This document shows positions 8,010 to 17,507 of a DNA stretch of 64,000 nucleotides, one piece after another. How positions within the stretch are numbered: the first letter of the stretch is position 1; the number at the start of each line of letters is the position of its first letter. The position numbers and the translations under genes were made by a program. The notes beneath the pieces were generated by a model. It searched no databases. It saw only the letters and a list, made by a program, of their open reading frames with translations, and was not told the origin of the DNA. Source of the DNA: Enterococcus saccharolyticus subsp. saccharolyticus (GTDB lineage: Bacteria > Bacillota > Bacilli > Lactobacillales > Enterococcaceae); contig NZ_CP118957.1 in assembly GCF_029023825.1 (NCBI RefSeq), positions 2,441,794-2,505,793 of the forward strand. Reading direction: 5' to 3'.

Positions 8010-10187
8010 TTATCTTAGTCTATCCCGAATTCCCCGGAATAGGTCTTTAGCACCTTCTGTGACTTTTTCGCCGAATTTTTGCATGCCTTCTTTGGCATCT
8101 TCGGTAAATTTATCTAAGTCGTCTTGCCATGGTTGTTTTTCTTCTGGCGTTGTCTGTTCTTCTGGTGCTTCGTCTGGTGACATTACTTGACCATCTGTCC
8201 AATAAGCGTCAGCAACAGCAAAATTAGTACCCGTTGTATAAGGTAAAATCCCTTCTGCCTGAGCTTTGAAAATTGGCCCCACTGTTTCACCACTGGTTCC
8301 GACTAAATAATGGTCTTTACTGGTTTTTTCAAATCCCAACCAAGTAGAAATGACCACATCTGGTGTATAACCTACAATCCATTGGTCATTATTTTTTGAA
8401 GCATCAAAATTCGTTTCAGTTGTTCCTGTTTTACCAGCAACAGTATAGTTATAAGGTGCAGCTTCCATCGCTGTTCCATTTGAGAAGGTCCCTAATAACA
8501 TACTTGTCATTTCATCGGCTGTCTCTTTAGAGATGACTTTCTTGCCTTTTGGTTGGGTGTTATCGACAATCACCGCACCGGTTGAGTCGATAATTTTCGT
8601 GATCAAATGCGGTGTATATAAAGTTCCACCATTGGCAAAAACACCATACGCGCCAGCCATCGTCATTGGAGAAACACCGTATTCTAATCCTCCTAATGCG
8701 ACACCCCAATACTTATCAGATTCGGTCAAATTCAAACCAAATGCTTTCGCTTTATTGTATCCTTTGTCCAGCCCAATTTCATGTAACAACCACACTGCTG
8801 GCAAGTTTAAACTACGCGCAACAGCTTGATACATTGGCACTTCATTTTCATAGGTTCCACTGTAGTTTTTTGCCTCATAATAACTTTGTGGTTCATCTTT
8901 TAAAATACTATCTGGTTTGTAGCCAGCTTCTAGTGCAGGAGCATACACACTCAATGGTTTAATGGTTGAACCTGGTGAACGTTTCATGTCTGTCGCAAAG
9001 TTAAATCCTCTAAAGGTGTAGTCCCCACGACGACCAATTAATCCACGAACCCCACCTGTCGCAGGATCTAACGCTACAGAAGCAGATTGTACCATCGTAC
9101 CGTCTTCAGCATTCGGTGGGAAATACCCATTTTCTGCATACGTGTCCTGCATCGCATTTTGGTAATTTTGGTCTAATGAAGTATAAATTTTATACCCGCG
9201 ATTCATTAAATCATCGTCTTCAATCCCATATTCACGTTCTGCTTCATTAATCACCGCGTCAAAGTAATATGGATATTGATAGCCAGCATCCGTTTGGTCA
9301 TACGTATCATATAATAAATCAGTAATGGCGACTTGGCTTTCTTGATCAGCTAATGCTTGGTCTAATTTGCCATTTTCAACCATCAACTGCAAAATAGTAT
9401 CCCGACGATTCGTTGCTGCTTCTGGTTCGTCAATGGGATTATAAATCGATGGCCCTTTTAACATTCCGATTAAAGTTGCTGCTTCACCAATAGTTAGATC
9501 TGTCGCATTCACACCAAAATATTTTTGAGACGCATCTTGAATCCCCCAAACCCCATTGCCGAAATAAGATGTATTTAAATACATTGCCAAAATTTCATCT
9601 TTCGAATATTTTTTTTCAATTTCGATAGCTAAAAAGATTTCTTTGGCTTTTCGATTAAATGTTTGGTCTATCGTTAAATAGGCATTTTTGGCCAATTGCT
9701 GTGTGATGGTACTCCCACCACCACCGCTAGTACTGCGATTAATCACCATTCGGACGGCTGCACGCCCAATCCCTTTAATGTCAAACCCATGGTGACTATA
9801 AAAACTACGGTCCTCCGTAGAAATAACTGCGTCTACCACATAAGGCGAGACATGCTCTAAATCCACATAGGTTCCTTTTTGTGCCGACATTCGTCCAGCC
9901 TCTTGATTATCTTTGTCATAAATAATCGTGGATTCTCGCAAGCCAGATTCCAATTCTGAGACCTTAGTTGTTTTTGCAATATAAAATAAGTAGATACTCA
10001 TGACTAAAGCGCCAACTAATGCGAATAAAATAATAATTTTATTGACATGATATTTTTTCCATACCCGTTTGCGCCATTGATGAAATTGAATCAAATACGG
10101 TTTCACCCACTGCCAAAAACGAATCAAATATTCTTTTATAATGCCTAAATATTTTTTAATTGTAGCTAAAAAGCGCTGAAAATCCAT
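8010..10187 (-). CDS. pbpZ: Class A penicillin-binding protein (PBP2A/PbpZ type)
   Basis: 725 residues from ATG 10187, preceded by AGGAGGGG at ideal spacing; an in-frame extension to 10262 has no ribosome site. Order of domains: a basic, Trp-rich cytoplasmic tail; one membrane helix (about residues 50-72); a GT51 glycosyltransferase with ISTEDRSFYSHHGF and STITQQLAKN; then a transpeptidase with SxxK in RSPGSTIKPL, SxN as SLN, and KTG in AGKTGTTETNF. It polymerises glycan strands and cross-links peptides outside the membrane. The position near prsA matches the pbpZ locus of Enterococcus faecalis, from memory of that genome; the symbol rests on this. Confidence 0.88.
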   Translation of the reverse strand: MDFQRFLATIKKYLGIIKEYLIRFWQWVKPYLIQFHQWRKRVWKKYHVNKIIILFALVGALVMSIYLFYIAKTTKVSELESGLRESTIIYDKDNQEAGRMSAQKGTYVDLEHVSPYVVDAVISTEDRSFYSHHGFDIKGIGRAAVRMVINRSTSGGGGSTITQQLAKNAYLTIDQTFNRKAKEIFLAIEIEKKYSKDEILAMYLNTSYFGNGVWGIQDASQKYFGVNATDLTIGEAATLIGMLKGPSIYNPIDEPEAATNRRDTILQLMVENGKLDQALADQESQVAITDLLYDTYDQTDAGYQYPYYFDAVINEAEREYGIEDDDLMNRGYKIYTSLDQNYQNAMQDTYAENGYFPPNAEDGTMVQSASVALDPATGGVRGLIGRRGDYTFRGFNFATDMKRSPGSTIKPLSVYAPALEAGYKPDSILKDEPQSYYEAKNYSGTYENEVPMYQAVARSLNLPAVWLLHEIGLDKGYNKAKAFGLNLTESDKYWGVALGGLEYGVSPMTMAGAYGVFANGGTLYTPHLITKIIDSTGAVIVDNTQPKGKKVISKETADEMTSMLLGTFSNGTAMEAAPYNYTVAGKTGTTETNFDASKNNDQWIVGYTPDVVISTWLGFEKTSKDHYLVGTSGETVGPIFKAQAEGILPYTTGTNFAVADAYWTDGQVMSPDEAPEEQTTPEEKQPWQDDLDKFTEDAKEGMQKFGEKVTEGAKDLFRGIRDRLR

Positions 10188-10323
10188 CGCTTCCCCTCCT
10201 CTATCAAAGTGTAGCACATTTTTCTCATAAAAAAATACGACTAAAGACGTAAGTTCCGTCATTTTAACACAGACTTCGACTTTGCCTAGTTTACCATTGA
10301 AATGTCACAATTTCGTTGTTTTT

Positions 10324-10353
10324 TTCTTAAAAAAGCGTTAAAGATGATATAAT
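10324..10353 (+). promoter_or_regulatory. Promoter of the RluA-family gene
   Basis: TTCTTA (10324-10329), 18 bp, then a perfect TATAAT (10348-10353), 23 bp before the chosen start. Confidence 0.55.
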
Positions 10354-10376
10354 GACAGGCGAAAGGAGCATTGACT

Positions 10377-11234
10377 GTGGAATATTCAATTACTTTACCT
10401 GCTTCACAACAACCAATGACAATTCGCGACTTACTTGAAAAGGAATGGTTGGTTCCTCGAAAAGTCCGACACTTTTTACGCGTTCGAAAAAATGTCTTAT
10501 TAAATCATGAAACAGCGATGTTTCATCAAGAAATTAAAGCGGGCGATGTTATCACGTTACGCTTAGAAGAAACCGATTATCAGTATCAAGATATCCACCT
10601 TGGTAATAAAAAAACCATTCAACCGCTGTTTGAAGACGAGCATATTATTCTCGTTAATAAACCCGCTGGTGTCAAAACACATCCCAACCAACCAGATGAA
10701 ACCGATACGTTATTAAATGATTTAGCTGCTTATCTCGCTGAAAAACAACAACGTGCGTATGTTGTTCATCGTTTAGACAAAGAAACCAGTGGCGTGATTT
10801 TATTTGCTAAAAACCCGCTCGTTTTGCCTATTTTAGGTCGATTATTGGAACAAAAAACCATTTATCGACGCTATCAAGCAGTTGTTTGGGGAAAATTGAC
10901 TAAAAATAGCACGATTACCAAAAAAATCGGTCGTGACCGTCATGACCGACGCAAACGTGTCATCGACGAACGAAAAGGAAAAACGGCGATTACGCATCTC
11001 GAAGTCCATGCCGTGCAACAAAAAACTAGTGAAGTCTACTGTGTCCTAGACACTGGTCGCACCCATCAAATTCGCGTTCATTTGGCAAGTATTGGTCATC
11101 CGATTGTCGGCGATCCTTTGTATCAAAATAAAAAAGGCAAGCGACTCTTACTCCATGCTTCGGAAATGTTTTTAGTGCATCCGTTTACGAAAGAACAAAT
11201 GCACGTAACCGCCAAACCCGGATTGTGGGAATAA
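10377..11234 (+). CDS. RluA-family 23S rRNA/tRNA pseudouridine synthase
   Basis: 285 residues. AAAGGAG (10362-10368) is 8 bp before GTG 10377 but only 2 bp before the in-frame TTG 10371, so the GTG is the start. The N-terminal S4-like region (LVPRKVRHFLRVRKNVLLN) precedes the catalytic domain, with the RluA-family motif HRLDKETSGVILFAKN carrying the catalytic Asp and the later RTHQIRVHLASIGHPIVGDPLY. The enzyme isomerises uridine to pseudouridine in structured RNA; which site cannot be read from sequence. Convergent with rsuA through a shared terminator. Confidence 0.9.
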   Translation: MEYSITLPASQQPMTIRDLLEKEWLVPRKVRHFLRVRKNVLLNHETAMFHQEIKAGDVITLRLEETDYQYQDIHLGNKKTIQPLFEDEHIILVNKPAGVKTHPNQPDETDTLLNDLAAYLAEKQQRAYVVHRLDKETSGVILFAKNPLVLPILGRLLEQKTIYRRYQAVVWGKLTKNSTITKKIGRDRHDRRKRVIDERKGKTAITHLEVHAVQQKTSEVYCVLDTGRTHQIRVHLASIGHPIVGDPLYQNKKGKRLLLHASEMFLVHPFTKEQMHVTAKPGLWE

Positions 11235-11271
11235 AAAAGCTTTGATTCGAGGGCGAATCAAAGCTTTTTTT
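11233..11271. terminator. Bidirectional terminator between two pseudouridine synthase genes
   Basis: Long perfect stem AAAAAAGCTTTGATTCG / CGAATCAAAGCTTTTTT with a short loop; works in both directions. Confidence 0.93.
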
Positions 11272-11992
11272 ACGACTTTTGCTCTAATAATACCAATTCT
11301 GCTTCGGTTAACCCCCGATGTTCCCCGTAATCAAGTGTTTCATCTAAAGACAAGCCACCCATCCGAATCCGTTTTAAATAGGTCACTTCTTTCCCCACCG
11401 CTTGAACCATTCGCTTCACTTGATGAAATTTCCCTTCATGCAAAATCAAACGAATCTCAGAGGTTTCTTCAACCTCATTCACAGTATCAATCATTAATTT
11501 AGCAGGCAAACATTCTTCGCCGCCATCAATCGTTAGGCCTTTTTCAAAAGCAACAACATCGGCTGGCGTCATCATACCTGCCACTTGCGCATAGTATTCT
11601 TTTTCAACATGACGTTTTGGTGACAACAAGCGATGAGCTAATGCACCATCATTGGTAATAACCAACAAGCCTTCTGTATCTTTATCTAAACGCCCCACTG
11701 GAAATAAATCATCCCGATAATCCTCATCATCAAATAAATCCATGACCGTTTCATCATAATCATCAATAGTTGCTGAAATAACGCCGGCTGGTTTGTTTAA
11801 CAAATAATAAAAATATTTTTGATAGACAACGGGTTCACCATCAAATACTACGTTGTCTTCGTTTTCATTGACTTGAAATTTATCTGATTTCACAACGGTA
11901 CCGTTGACTGAAACCAATCCTTTTTTGATAAACTGTTTCACTTCTTTTCGTGAGCCGAAATCCATATCGGCTAAATATTTATCTAAACGCAT
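11270..11992 (-). CDS. rsuA: RsuA/RluB-family rRNA pseudouridine synthase
   Basis: 240 residues. An N-terminal S4 RNA-binding domain (MRLDKYLADMDFGSRKEV...VSVNG) is followed by the catalytic motif GRLDKDTEGLLVITNDG and the C-terminal EGKFHQVKRM. The short length and S4 sequence favour the RsuA group that modifies 16S rRNA near U516 over RluB; this is inferred from family features. It is followed upstream on the same strand by the flippase gene, 51 bp away. Confidence 0.85.
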   Translation of the reverse strand: MRLDKYLADMDFGSRKEVKQFIKKGLVSVNGTVVKSDKFQVNENEDNVVFDGEPVVYQKYFYYLLNKPAGVISATIDDYDETVMDLFDDEDYRDDLFPVGRLDKDTEGLLVITNDGALAHRLLSPKRHVEKEYYAQVAGMMTPADVVAFEKGLTIDGGEECLPAKLMIDTVNEVEETSEIRLILHEGKFHQVKRMVQAVGKEVTYLKRIRMGGLSLDETLDYGEHRGLTEAELVLLEQKS

Positions 11993-12043
11993 TTTTTCTC
12001 CTTTTCAATAGAAAAGTTCGGAAGAGAATGCCTTCCGAACCTG

Positions 12044-13690
12044 TTATTTAATGTGTAATTTTCTTCTAAAACGAGCCATCCCTGAGCCAAGTAATTTATC
12101 TGCTAAGCGTAGTTTCAAGGCAATATAGACATAGACTAGCACACCCACACCTGCAACAATCAAAATAATCAGGAAGGATTGGACTTTGCTATCGGGATTT
12201 AAGAACATTTCTAAACCAAACTTTGTTACTCCAGCAAATGCCACCATAATCGCTGTCATCACAGTAATCAATGCGGTGCGTTTCCACGTAAGACTCATAT
12301 TGAAACGGGTTTTTTTATGGATTTTCCATAAATTTAAGTAACAGGTAACGCCCATTCCTAGAGTGGTTGAAACAATCGGTCCATATGCTTCTAACGTGTG
12401 AATACACACAGATTGTGTCGCTAGTTTAACAGCTAAACCAATGACAAAGAACAACACAGCAGAACCATTTTCATAGATTCCTTGTAACATCATAGACGTA
12501 ACCATAAATAGCCCTTGAATCAAACCAGACACACAGACTGCTATCAATAGATTCGCACCTAATTGATCTGGTTTATAAAACATCGTATTTAAGGGATACG
12601 CTAAAATCATCATACCGAGCGTTGCAGGTAACATCACAAATGCATATAACTGTAAGTTATTGCTCACTAATTTTGCCATTCCCGCATAATCTTGTTTGGC
12701 ATAAGATTCTGTTAACAATGGCATACCCACAATCGCCATTGAAGTTGCTAGACCAATGACTACCATTGATAATTTGTCAGGATTCCCACCAAATAAAGCC
12801 ATCAAAGCGATTAATTGATTTTGAGAATATTCCGTAAAACTACTCATCGTGTGAACAAATGTATATTGGTCAACTAATTTAAAAATTGTTAATCCTGCTC
12901 CTAAAATAATAAACGGAATAGCTTCTTTTACTGTTGAAACCAATAATTTAATGGTATCAACTTCACCAGTTTCTTTACTATGTTCTGCTAAAATATCCAT
13001 TTTAATTTTCTCTTTACGGAAATAATAAATTAAAATAGCTGTACCTGCTAACGCACCAATAAACGCGCCAAACGTTGATTGTGTGACAGCCGCAACATAA
13101 TCGCCATCCCCTAATTCCATAATCATAAAGGTCGCTATCAACATATACACAACGCGTGCCACTTGTTCCACTAATTGCGAAATCGCAAACGGCGCAATGT
13201 TTTGAATCCCTTGGAAGTATCCGCGAATGACACTCATCACTGGAATAACTAAAATTGCGACACTTAACGAACGCATCGAAGGAATTAAATCAACACCACC
13301 ACCCGCAGCTTGTGACAACATCGGCGCGGCAAAATACATAATTAACGCACTGACCAATCCTAAAATCGCCATTGCTTGCAAGGAACGATGGAATAAGCGC
13401 TGACTTATGCGATATTCTTGTCTGGAATTGTGGTATGCGACCTGTTTAGCTATCGCTGCAGGAATTCCTGCTGTTGACACCATAATGAACAAGGCATAAA
13501 CATTGTACCCCATATTAAATAAAGCATTCCCTACATCGCCGTACTCACCCATCCAATAATACCAAGGCAAAATATAAATAACGCCCATCAAACGAGAGCC
13601 AATATTGCCAATGGTCATCCAAGCAGAACCACGCGCCATTTTGTCTTCATTTGTCAATTCAGATGAAGTCTGTTTTGTATTATCTGTCAT
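12044..13690 (-). CDS. murJ: MurJ/YtgP-type polysaccharide/lipid II flippase
   Basis: 548 residues starting at ATG 13690; the in-frame GTG at 13705 is part of the ribosome site GTGGAGAAG and is not the start. About 14 hydrophobic segments of the MOP/MviN superfamily are visible, beginning ARGSAWMTIGNIGSRLMGVIYILPW. Proteins of this YtgP type move lipid-linked cell-wall precursor across the membrane. The neighbouring divergent murE supports a peptidoglycan role, as in streptococci. Substrate (lipid II or a teichoic/polysaccharide unit) is inferred. Confidence 0.82.
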   Translation of the reverse strand: MTDNTKQTSSELTNEDKMARGSAWMTIGNIGSRLMGVIYILPWYYWMGEYGDVGNALFNMGYNVYALFIMVSTAGIPAAIAKQVAYHNSRQEYRISQRLFHRSLQAMAILGLVSALIMYFAAPMLSQAAGGGVDLIPSMRSLSVAILVIPVMSVIRGYFQGIQNIAPFAISQLVEQVARVVYMLIATFMIMELGDGDYVAAVTQSTFGAFIGALAGTAILIYYFRKEKIKMDILAEHSKETGEVDTIKLLVSTVKEAIPFIILGAGLTIFKLVDQYTFVHTMSSFTEYSQNQLIALMALFGGNPDKLSMVVIGLATSMAIVGMPLLTESYAKQDYAGMAKLVSNNLQLYAFVMLPATLGMMILAYPLNTMFYKPDQLGANLLIAVCVSGLIQGLFMVTSMMLQGIYENGSAVLFFVIGLAVKLATQSVCIHTLEAYGPIVSTTLGMGVTCYLNLWKIHKKTRFNMSLTWKRTALITVMTAIMVAFAGVTKFGLEMFLNPDSKVQSFLIILIVAGVGVLVYVYIALKLRLADKLLGSGMARFRRKLHIK

Positions 13691-13867
13691 TGAGTTCTTC
13701 TCCACTTTCTTTCATACATATCTCTTATTCTAATGCGAAATGCTGTTTGTCGCAATCTATTTTTCTATTCGTTACACCCTTTTAATATTTCAACTTGCGA
13801 AAATGCCCGTTTCTGATATCCTATGCTATAATTAGCTAGAACTTTAGGACAAGGAGTAAACTTATTT

Positions 13868-15382
13868 ATGTATTCCATGACAATGAATGAACTATGTAAC
13901 CTTTTAATCAAACACAATTTACTTCAAGAAAACGAAGATACAAAAAAATGGGTTCAACTGGCACAAGAAACAGCCGGCCCTAGCTTTACGTATATTTCTT
14001 ATGATTCACGTGATCTAAAAGAGCAGACGCTATTCTTTTGTAAAGGTCTTAATTTTAAAGCCGAACTTTTAGAAGCTGCTGTGCGTGATGGGGTCACCTA
14101 TTATCTTTCTGAAGTCGCTTATGCAGTCGATGCACAAGGGATTCTGGTCACAGATATTCGCGAAACAATGGCCATTGTTGCCCAAGCATTTTATCAACAA
14201 CCACAAGATAAACTGTACAAAATCGGAATCACAGGTACAAAAGGAAAAACAACCGCTGCGTATTTCATCAAAAAAGTGTTTGATGAAGCATTCCAACAAA
14301 AAGTTGCGCTGTTTTCTTCCGAAGAAACAACATTAGATGGGAAAAATTTTTATGCCTCAAAATTAACCACCCCCGAAGCCTTAGACTTATATCGTCAAAT
14401 GGCCTTAGCTGTGGAAAGTGGCACGACACATTTAGTAATGGAAGTTTCTTCACAAGCTTATAAAACCAAACGTGTCTTTCATTTAACTTTTGAAACAGGG
14501 ATATTTTTAAATATCAGTCCCGATCATATCAGTCCCATTGAACATGCTACGTTTGAAGAATATTTCGAATGCAAACGTCAATTGCTGTTGAACAGTAAAC
14601 AAATGGTGATAAATCATGATAGCGATCATTTTGATGTTTTAGAAGACATTTGCCAAAAAGAACAGATTCCTTATTACACGTTTGGACAAAAAACTGGTAC
14701 TTACCGTATTCAAGCGTTAGAAAATCCACGCTGTTTCCATTTAGAAGCATCCGAAGATACCTTAGAAGCAAACGGCGATTATCAACTTGCTTTGTTTGGT
14801 ACCTTTAATCATGACAATGCTGCAGCAACTATTTTAACCGCTCGTTTAGCTGGCGTGTCAAAAACAATCATTCAAAACGGTCTGCCACAAAGTCATGTCC
14901 CTGGTCGAATGAACTTATTGGAAAAACCAAATGGAACCTATGTCTTCATCGATTATGCACATAACTATTTAAGCATTAAAGCAATTGGCGAATTCGCCAA
15001 AGAATTAAGACCCAATGGACGTGTCATTATCGTGACTGGTAGTGCAGGTGACAAAGCGCTCTCTCGTCGCCCTGATATCGGACGCGCACTAAGCGAATGT
15101 GCGGATGTTGCGATTTTAACCAGCGATGATCCAGGATTTGAAGATGCTGCAGCAATTACCGAGGAAATTTATCAAGCCATTACTAATCCGAATTTACCTG
15201 TAGAGATTGAATTAGATCGTGCCAAAGCTGTGACAAAAGCTGTTGAAATGGCACAACCCGAAGATACGGTCATTTTAGCTGGTAAAGGAACCGAACAAAT
15301 GATGAAAGTTCGTGGTGTGCAAGAACCTTACGAGGGAGATTTCCATATTACCCAACGATTAATTCGCGAAAACCAAGCCTAA
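13868..15382 (+). CDS. murE: UDP-MurNAc-tripeptide synthetase (L-lysine-adding MurE)
   Basis: 504 residues. The Mur-ligase ATP site is GITGTKGKTTAAYF, followed by the central domain with the carbamylated-Lys region and FIDYAHN, and the C-terminal domain with GSAGDKALSRRPDIG. Where meso-diaminopimelate-adding MurE carries DNPR, this protein has DDPG in LTSDDPGFED, in line with L-lysine-type enzymes of the Lactobacillales. AAGGAG lies 11 bp before ATG 13868. It adds the third stem-peptide residue in the cytoplasm. Divergent from the flippase gene, likely with a shared promoter region of about 180 bp. Confidence 0.9.
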   Translation: MYSMTMNELCNLLIKHNLLQENEDTKKWVQLAQETAGPSFTYISYDSRDLKEQTLFFCKGLNFKAELLEAAVRDGVTYYLSEVAYAVDAQGILVTDIRETMAIVAQAFYQQPQDKLYKIGITGTKGKTTAAYFIKKVFDEAFQQKVALFSSEETTLDGKNFYASKLTTPEALDLYRQMALAVESGTTHLVMEVSSQAYKTKRVFHLTFETGIFLNISPDHISPIEHATFEEYFECKRQLLLNSKQMVINHDSDHFDVLEDICQKEQIPYYTFGQKTGTYRIQALENPRCFHLEASEDTLEANGDYQLALFGTFNHDNAAATILTARLAGVSKTIIQNGLPQSHVPGRMNLLEKPNGTYVFIDYAHNYLSIKAIGEFAKELRPNGRVIIVTGSAGDKALSRRPDIGRALSECADVAILTSDDPGFEDAAAITEEIYQAITNPNLPVEIELDRAKAVTKAVEMAQPEDTVILAGKGTEQMMKVRGVQEPYEGDFHITQRLIRENQA

Positions 15383-15424
15383 TTATTGCAAAAAGATTAC
15401 AATAGAAAATTTATAAAAAATTTT

Positions 15425-15453
15425 CTGTCATTTCTTTTAATTTCTTGTATAAT
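15425..15453 (+). promoter_or_regulatory. Promoter of the 75-aa membrane protein gene
   Basis: CTGTCA, 17 bp, then perfect TATAAT (15448-15453); start codon 35 bp further on. Confidence 0.6.
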
Positions 15454-15487
15454 AATTGTGAATGTAAAATTAAAGGGGATACGCTTC

Positions 15488-15715
15488 ATGGGCAAACAAA
15501 GAAAATTTCTTTATTATGCAGTTATTGCATTGGTCGTTGTTATCGCTAGTTTCTTAGGTTGGAAAATGTTAACAGCAATGGGTGTGATAGGTTTACCAGA
15601 TGTCACTCATCTGCACACTCGCTCAGCACTTCCGCATGGGTTAATTTTGGTATTGTTCTTACCAATTATTGCTACAGGTGCACTATTTTATGGAATTGCT
15701 TATACAAAAAAATAA
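15488..15715 (+). CDS. Small two-helix membrane protein, function unknown
   Basis: 75 residues from ATG 15488, with AAAGGGG 9 bp upstream and a good promoter; the frame extends upstream but that part lies before the promoter. Two hydrophobic helices (about residues 8-25 and 50-72) flank a short loop with the sequence TAMGVIGLPDVTHLHTRSALPHG, so both ends probably face the same side. I do not recognise a family. It has its own terminator, so it is a stand-alone unit. Confidence 0.75.
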   Translation: MGKQRKFLYYAVIALVVVIASFLGWKMLTAMGVIGLPDVTHLHTRSALPHGLILVLFLPIIATGALFYGIAYTKK

Positions 15716-15718
15716 ACG

Positions 15719-15745
15719 AGAGCGTAATGATTGCGCTCTTTTTTT
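15719..15745 (+). terminator. Terminator
   Basis: AGAGCGTAA tga TTGCGCTCT stem (nine pairs, one G-U) followed by a run of seven T. Confidence 0.9.
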
Positions 15746-15769
15746 GTGCACAATAATAAGGCACTTCGG

Positions 15770-15798
15770 TTTTCATTCTGCACGTTTTATACTATAGT
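15770..15798 (+). promoter_or_regulatory. Probable promoter of the OsmC/Ohr gene
   Basis: TTTTCA (15770-15775), 17 bp, then TATAGT (15793-15798); an overlapping TATACT lies at 15788. Confidence 0.45.
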
Positions 15799-15832
15799 TA
15801 AGATAGATTAAAAACGAAAGGGTGTTTCTTGT

Positions 15833-16243
15833 ATGAGTAAAAAATTAGGCGTTTCAACAGTAATTAACGAAGGCGGTCGTGAAGGCGTAAGTAAGTCGTT
15901 AAATGGTGATTTTGAAGTAAAAACATCTGGAACGAAAAAAGAAGGTTATACAAACCCTGAAGAGTTGTTTGCTGCAGGTTTTGCTGCTTGTTTCAACGGC
16001 GCACTTATTTTCCCATTAGAACGTGATGGACATGGTGATTTACCTCGTTCCGTTCGTGCCGAAGTAACATTATTAGGTGATTTACCAGATTACCACACAT
16101 TACATTTAGCAGTCCATCTAATTGGTAAAATCGAAGGTCTTTCAAAAGAAGAAACATTGAAATATATGGAAGAAACACACAACATTTGCCCATATTCTAA
16201 AGCCGTTAACGGCAATGTCAAAGTAACATACGAAGCAGAATAA
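15833..16243 (+). CDS. OsmC/Ohr-family organic hydroperoxide peroxidase
   Basis: 136 residues, the usual Ohr length. The two redox cysteines are in context: FAAGFAACFNGAL (near residue 58) and HNICPYSKAV (near residue 121). These reduce organic peroxides with a dihydrolipoyl-type reductant in the cytoplasm. No MarR/OhrR regulator is next to it. ATG 15833 has AAAGGGTG upstream. Which of the OsmC and Ohr subgroups it belongs to needs a tree; the length and Cys context favour Ohr. Confidence 0.88.
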   Translation: MSKKLGVSTVINEGGREGVSKSLNGDFEVKTSGTKKEGYTNPEELFAAGFAACFNGALIFPLERDGHGDLPRSVRAEVTLLGDLPDYHTLHLAVHLIGKIEGLSKEETLKYMEETHNICPYSKAVNGNVKVTYEAE

Positions 16244-16250
16244 TACCATC

Positions 16251-16286
16251 AATGAAGAGGCTACTATCTTAGCCTCTTCATTTTTT
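16251..16286. terminator. Bidirectional terminator overlapping the glycerate kinase stop codon
   Basis: Perfect stem AATGAAGAGGCTA / TAGCCTCTTCATT, then T6. The TGA stop of the leftward glycerate kinase gene lies inside the stem. Confidence 0.92.
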
Positions 16287-17393
16287 ATACATAAAAACCT
16301 GACTTAACTCTTGGGCGATATGTTGAATATTTGTTAGGGTACGCTCTTTTTCCATCGCTAATTCTAAAGAAATCGGCCCTTGTTGAATACTAAAAACACC
16401 GAGGGTTCCCTCGGTCATTTTACCGATGTCTACCGTACGACTCCCACACAACCCAATCACTGGTATTTCAAGCTTTTGAGCAAGTTTCATCACACCATAT
16501 GGAACTTTCCCCTGGTCTGTTTGCTCATCTATTTTCCCTTCACCTGTAAAAATCAAATCTGCTTGCTGTAATTTTTCTTCTAAACGCAACAGTTGCTGCA
16601 ATGTCAAAAAACCTGGTGCTATTTTTCCACCTAGTAGCATAACCGCTCCACCCAAACCACCAGCAGCTCCAGCACCAGAAATAGAAGATAAATCCAAATT
16701 AGTGAAGTGTAGAATTTCTTTGGCTACAATTTGTGCGTGTTCTTCCATTTCAACAACTGTTTTTTCAGAGGCTCCTTTTTGTGGTGCAAAGGTTTGTGCA
16801 AAGCCATTTTTACCTAGGTAAGGATTCGTCACATCCGCTAATGCAATGAATTCAACATCTTTAAACACATCTTGAATCCCTGTTAAATCAAGCGATTGGA
16901 CGCTTAATAAAGGATTCCCTAAAGACGCATCGATAGTTGCACCAATGGACTGTAACAATCCTAACCCACCATCTGATGTTGCACTACCACCTAAAGTGAA
17001 ATAAATTTTTGTAACACGGTGCGTGAGGGCATCTTGAATGACTTTACCTAAACCATAAGAAGATGCTTGGCGAATTACAGCATCAGACGGTTCATGTAGA
17101 TGAATGCCAATAAACACCGCTGATTCAATCACAGCAATCGTCTGACCATCCAATGAGCTTAACAAATAACTTCCCTCAATTGGCTCTCCTATAGGATCAG
17201 ATGTGCTTACTTTTTGCCAAGTACCACCTATTTCTGCATAAATAGCTGCCATTGTCCCTTCCCCACCATCGGCAATCGGAATATTGCATTTTTCTGTCCA
17301 AATTTCATCGGACAAACCTGCTAAAACAGCAGCATTTAATTCTTCCGATGTTGCACATCCTTTAAATGAATCAATCATCGCTACGACTTTCAT
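16278..17393 (-). CDS. glxK: Glycerate kinase (GlxK/GarK family)
   Basis: 371 residues, full family length. It opens MKVVAMIDSFKGCATSEELN, with the conserved DSFKG, and contains PIADGGEGT, LGGSATSDGGLGLLQSIGA and GEGKIDEQT, all signatures of type II glycerate kinases. It phosphorylates D-glycerate (to 2- or 3-phosphoglycerate) in the cytoplasm. It stands alone, with no glycerate transporter or sugar-acid genes beside it. One of the TACCTAGGTA palindromes (16811-16820) lies in the codons for Tyr-Leu-Gly. Confidence 0.92.
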   Translation of the reverse strand: MKVVAMIDSFKGCATSEELNAAVLAGLSDEIWTEKCNIPIADGGEGTMAAIYAEIGGTWQKVSTSDPIGEPIEGSYLLSSLDGQTIAVIESAVFIGIHLHEPSDAVIRQASSYGLGKVIQDALTHRVTKIYFTLGGSATSDGGLGLLQSIGATIDASLGNPLLSVQSLDLTGIQDVFKDVEFIALADVTNPYLGKNGFAQTFAPQKGASEKTVVEMEEHAQIVAKEILHFTNLDLSSISGAGAAGGLGGAVMLLGGKIAPGFLTLQQLLRLEEKLQQADLIFTGEGKIDEQTDQGKVPYGVMKLAQKLEIPVIGLCGSRTVDIGKMTEGTLGVFSIQQGPISLELAMEKERTLTNIQHIAQELSQVFMYKK

Positions 17394-17462
17394 TGGCTCA
17401 CGTCCTTTTTGTTTAGTACTATTTTAACGTATCACATTTATTCCAACAAATTATTATCAAAA

Positions 17463-17500
17463 GAAAAAACGCTCCTCCTGCAAAATACAGAAGGAGCGAA
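17463..17500 (-). terminator. leuS terminator
   Basis: On the minus strand CGCTCCTTCTG / CAGGAGGAGCG with one mismatch and a 7-nt loop, followed by TTTTTTCTTTT. Confidence 0.88.
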
Positions 17501-17507
17501 AGTGGTA

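Noticed and set aside
8533-8962. Overlapping open frames opposite the PBP gene
   Set aside because: They are antisense to a well-supported gene and have no ribosome sites; treated as shadows, as with similar frames opposite rpoB, rpoC, yhaN and leuS.
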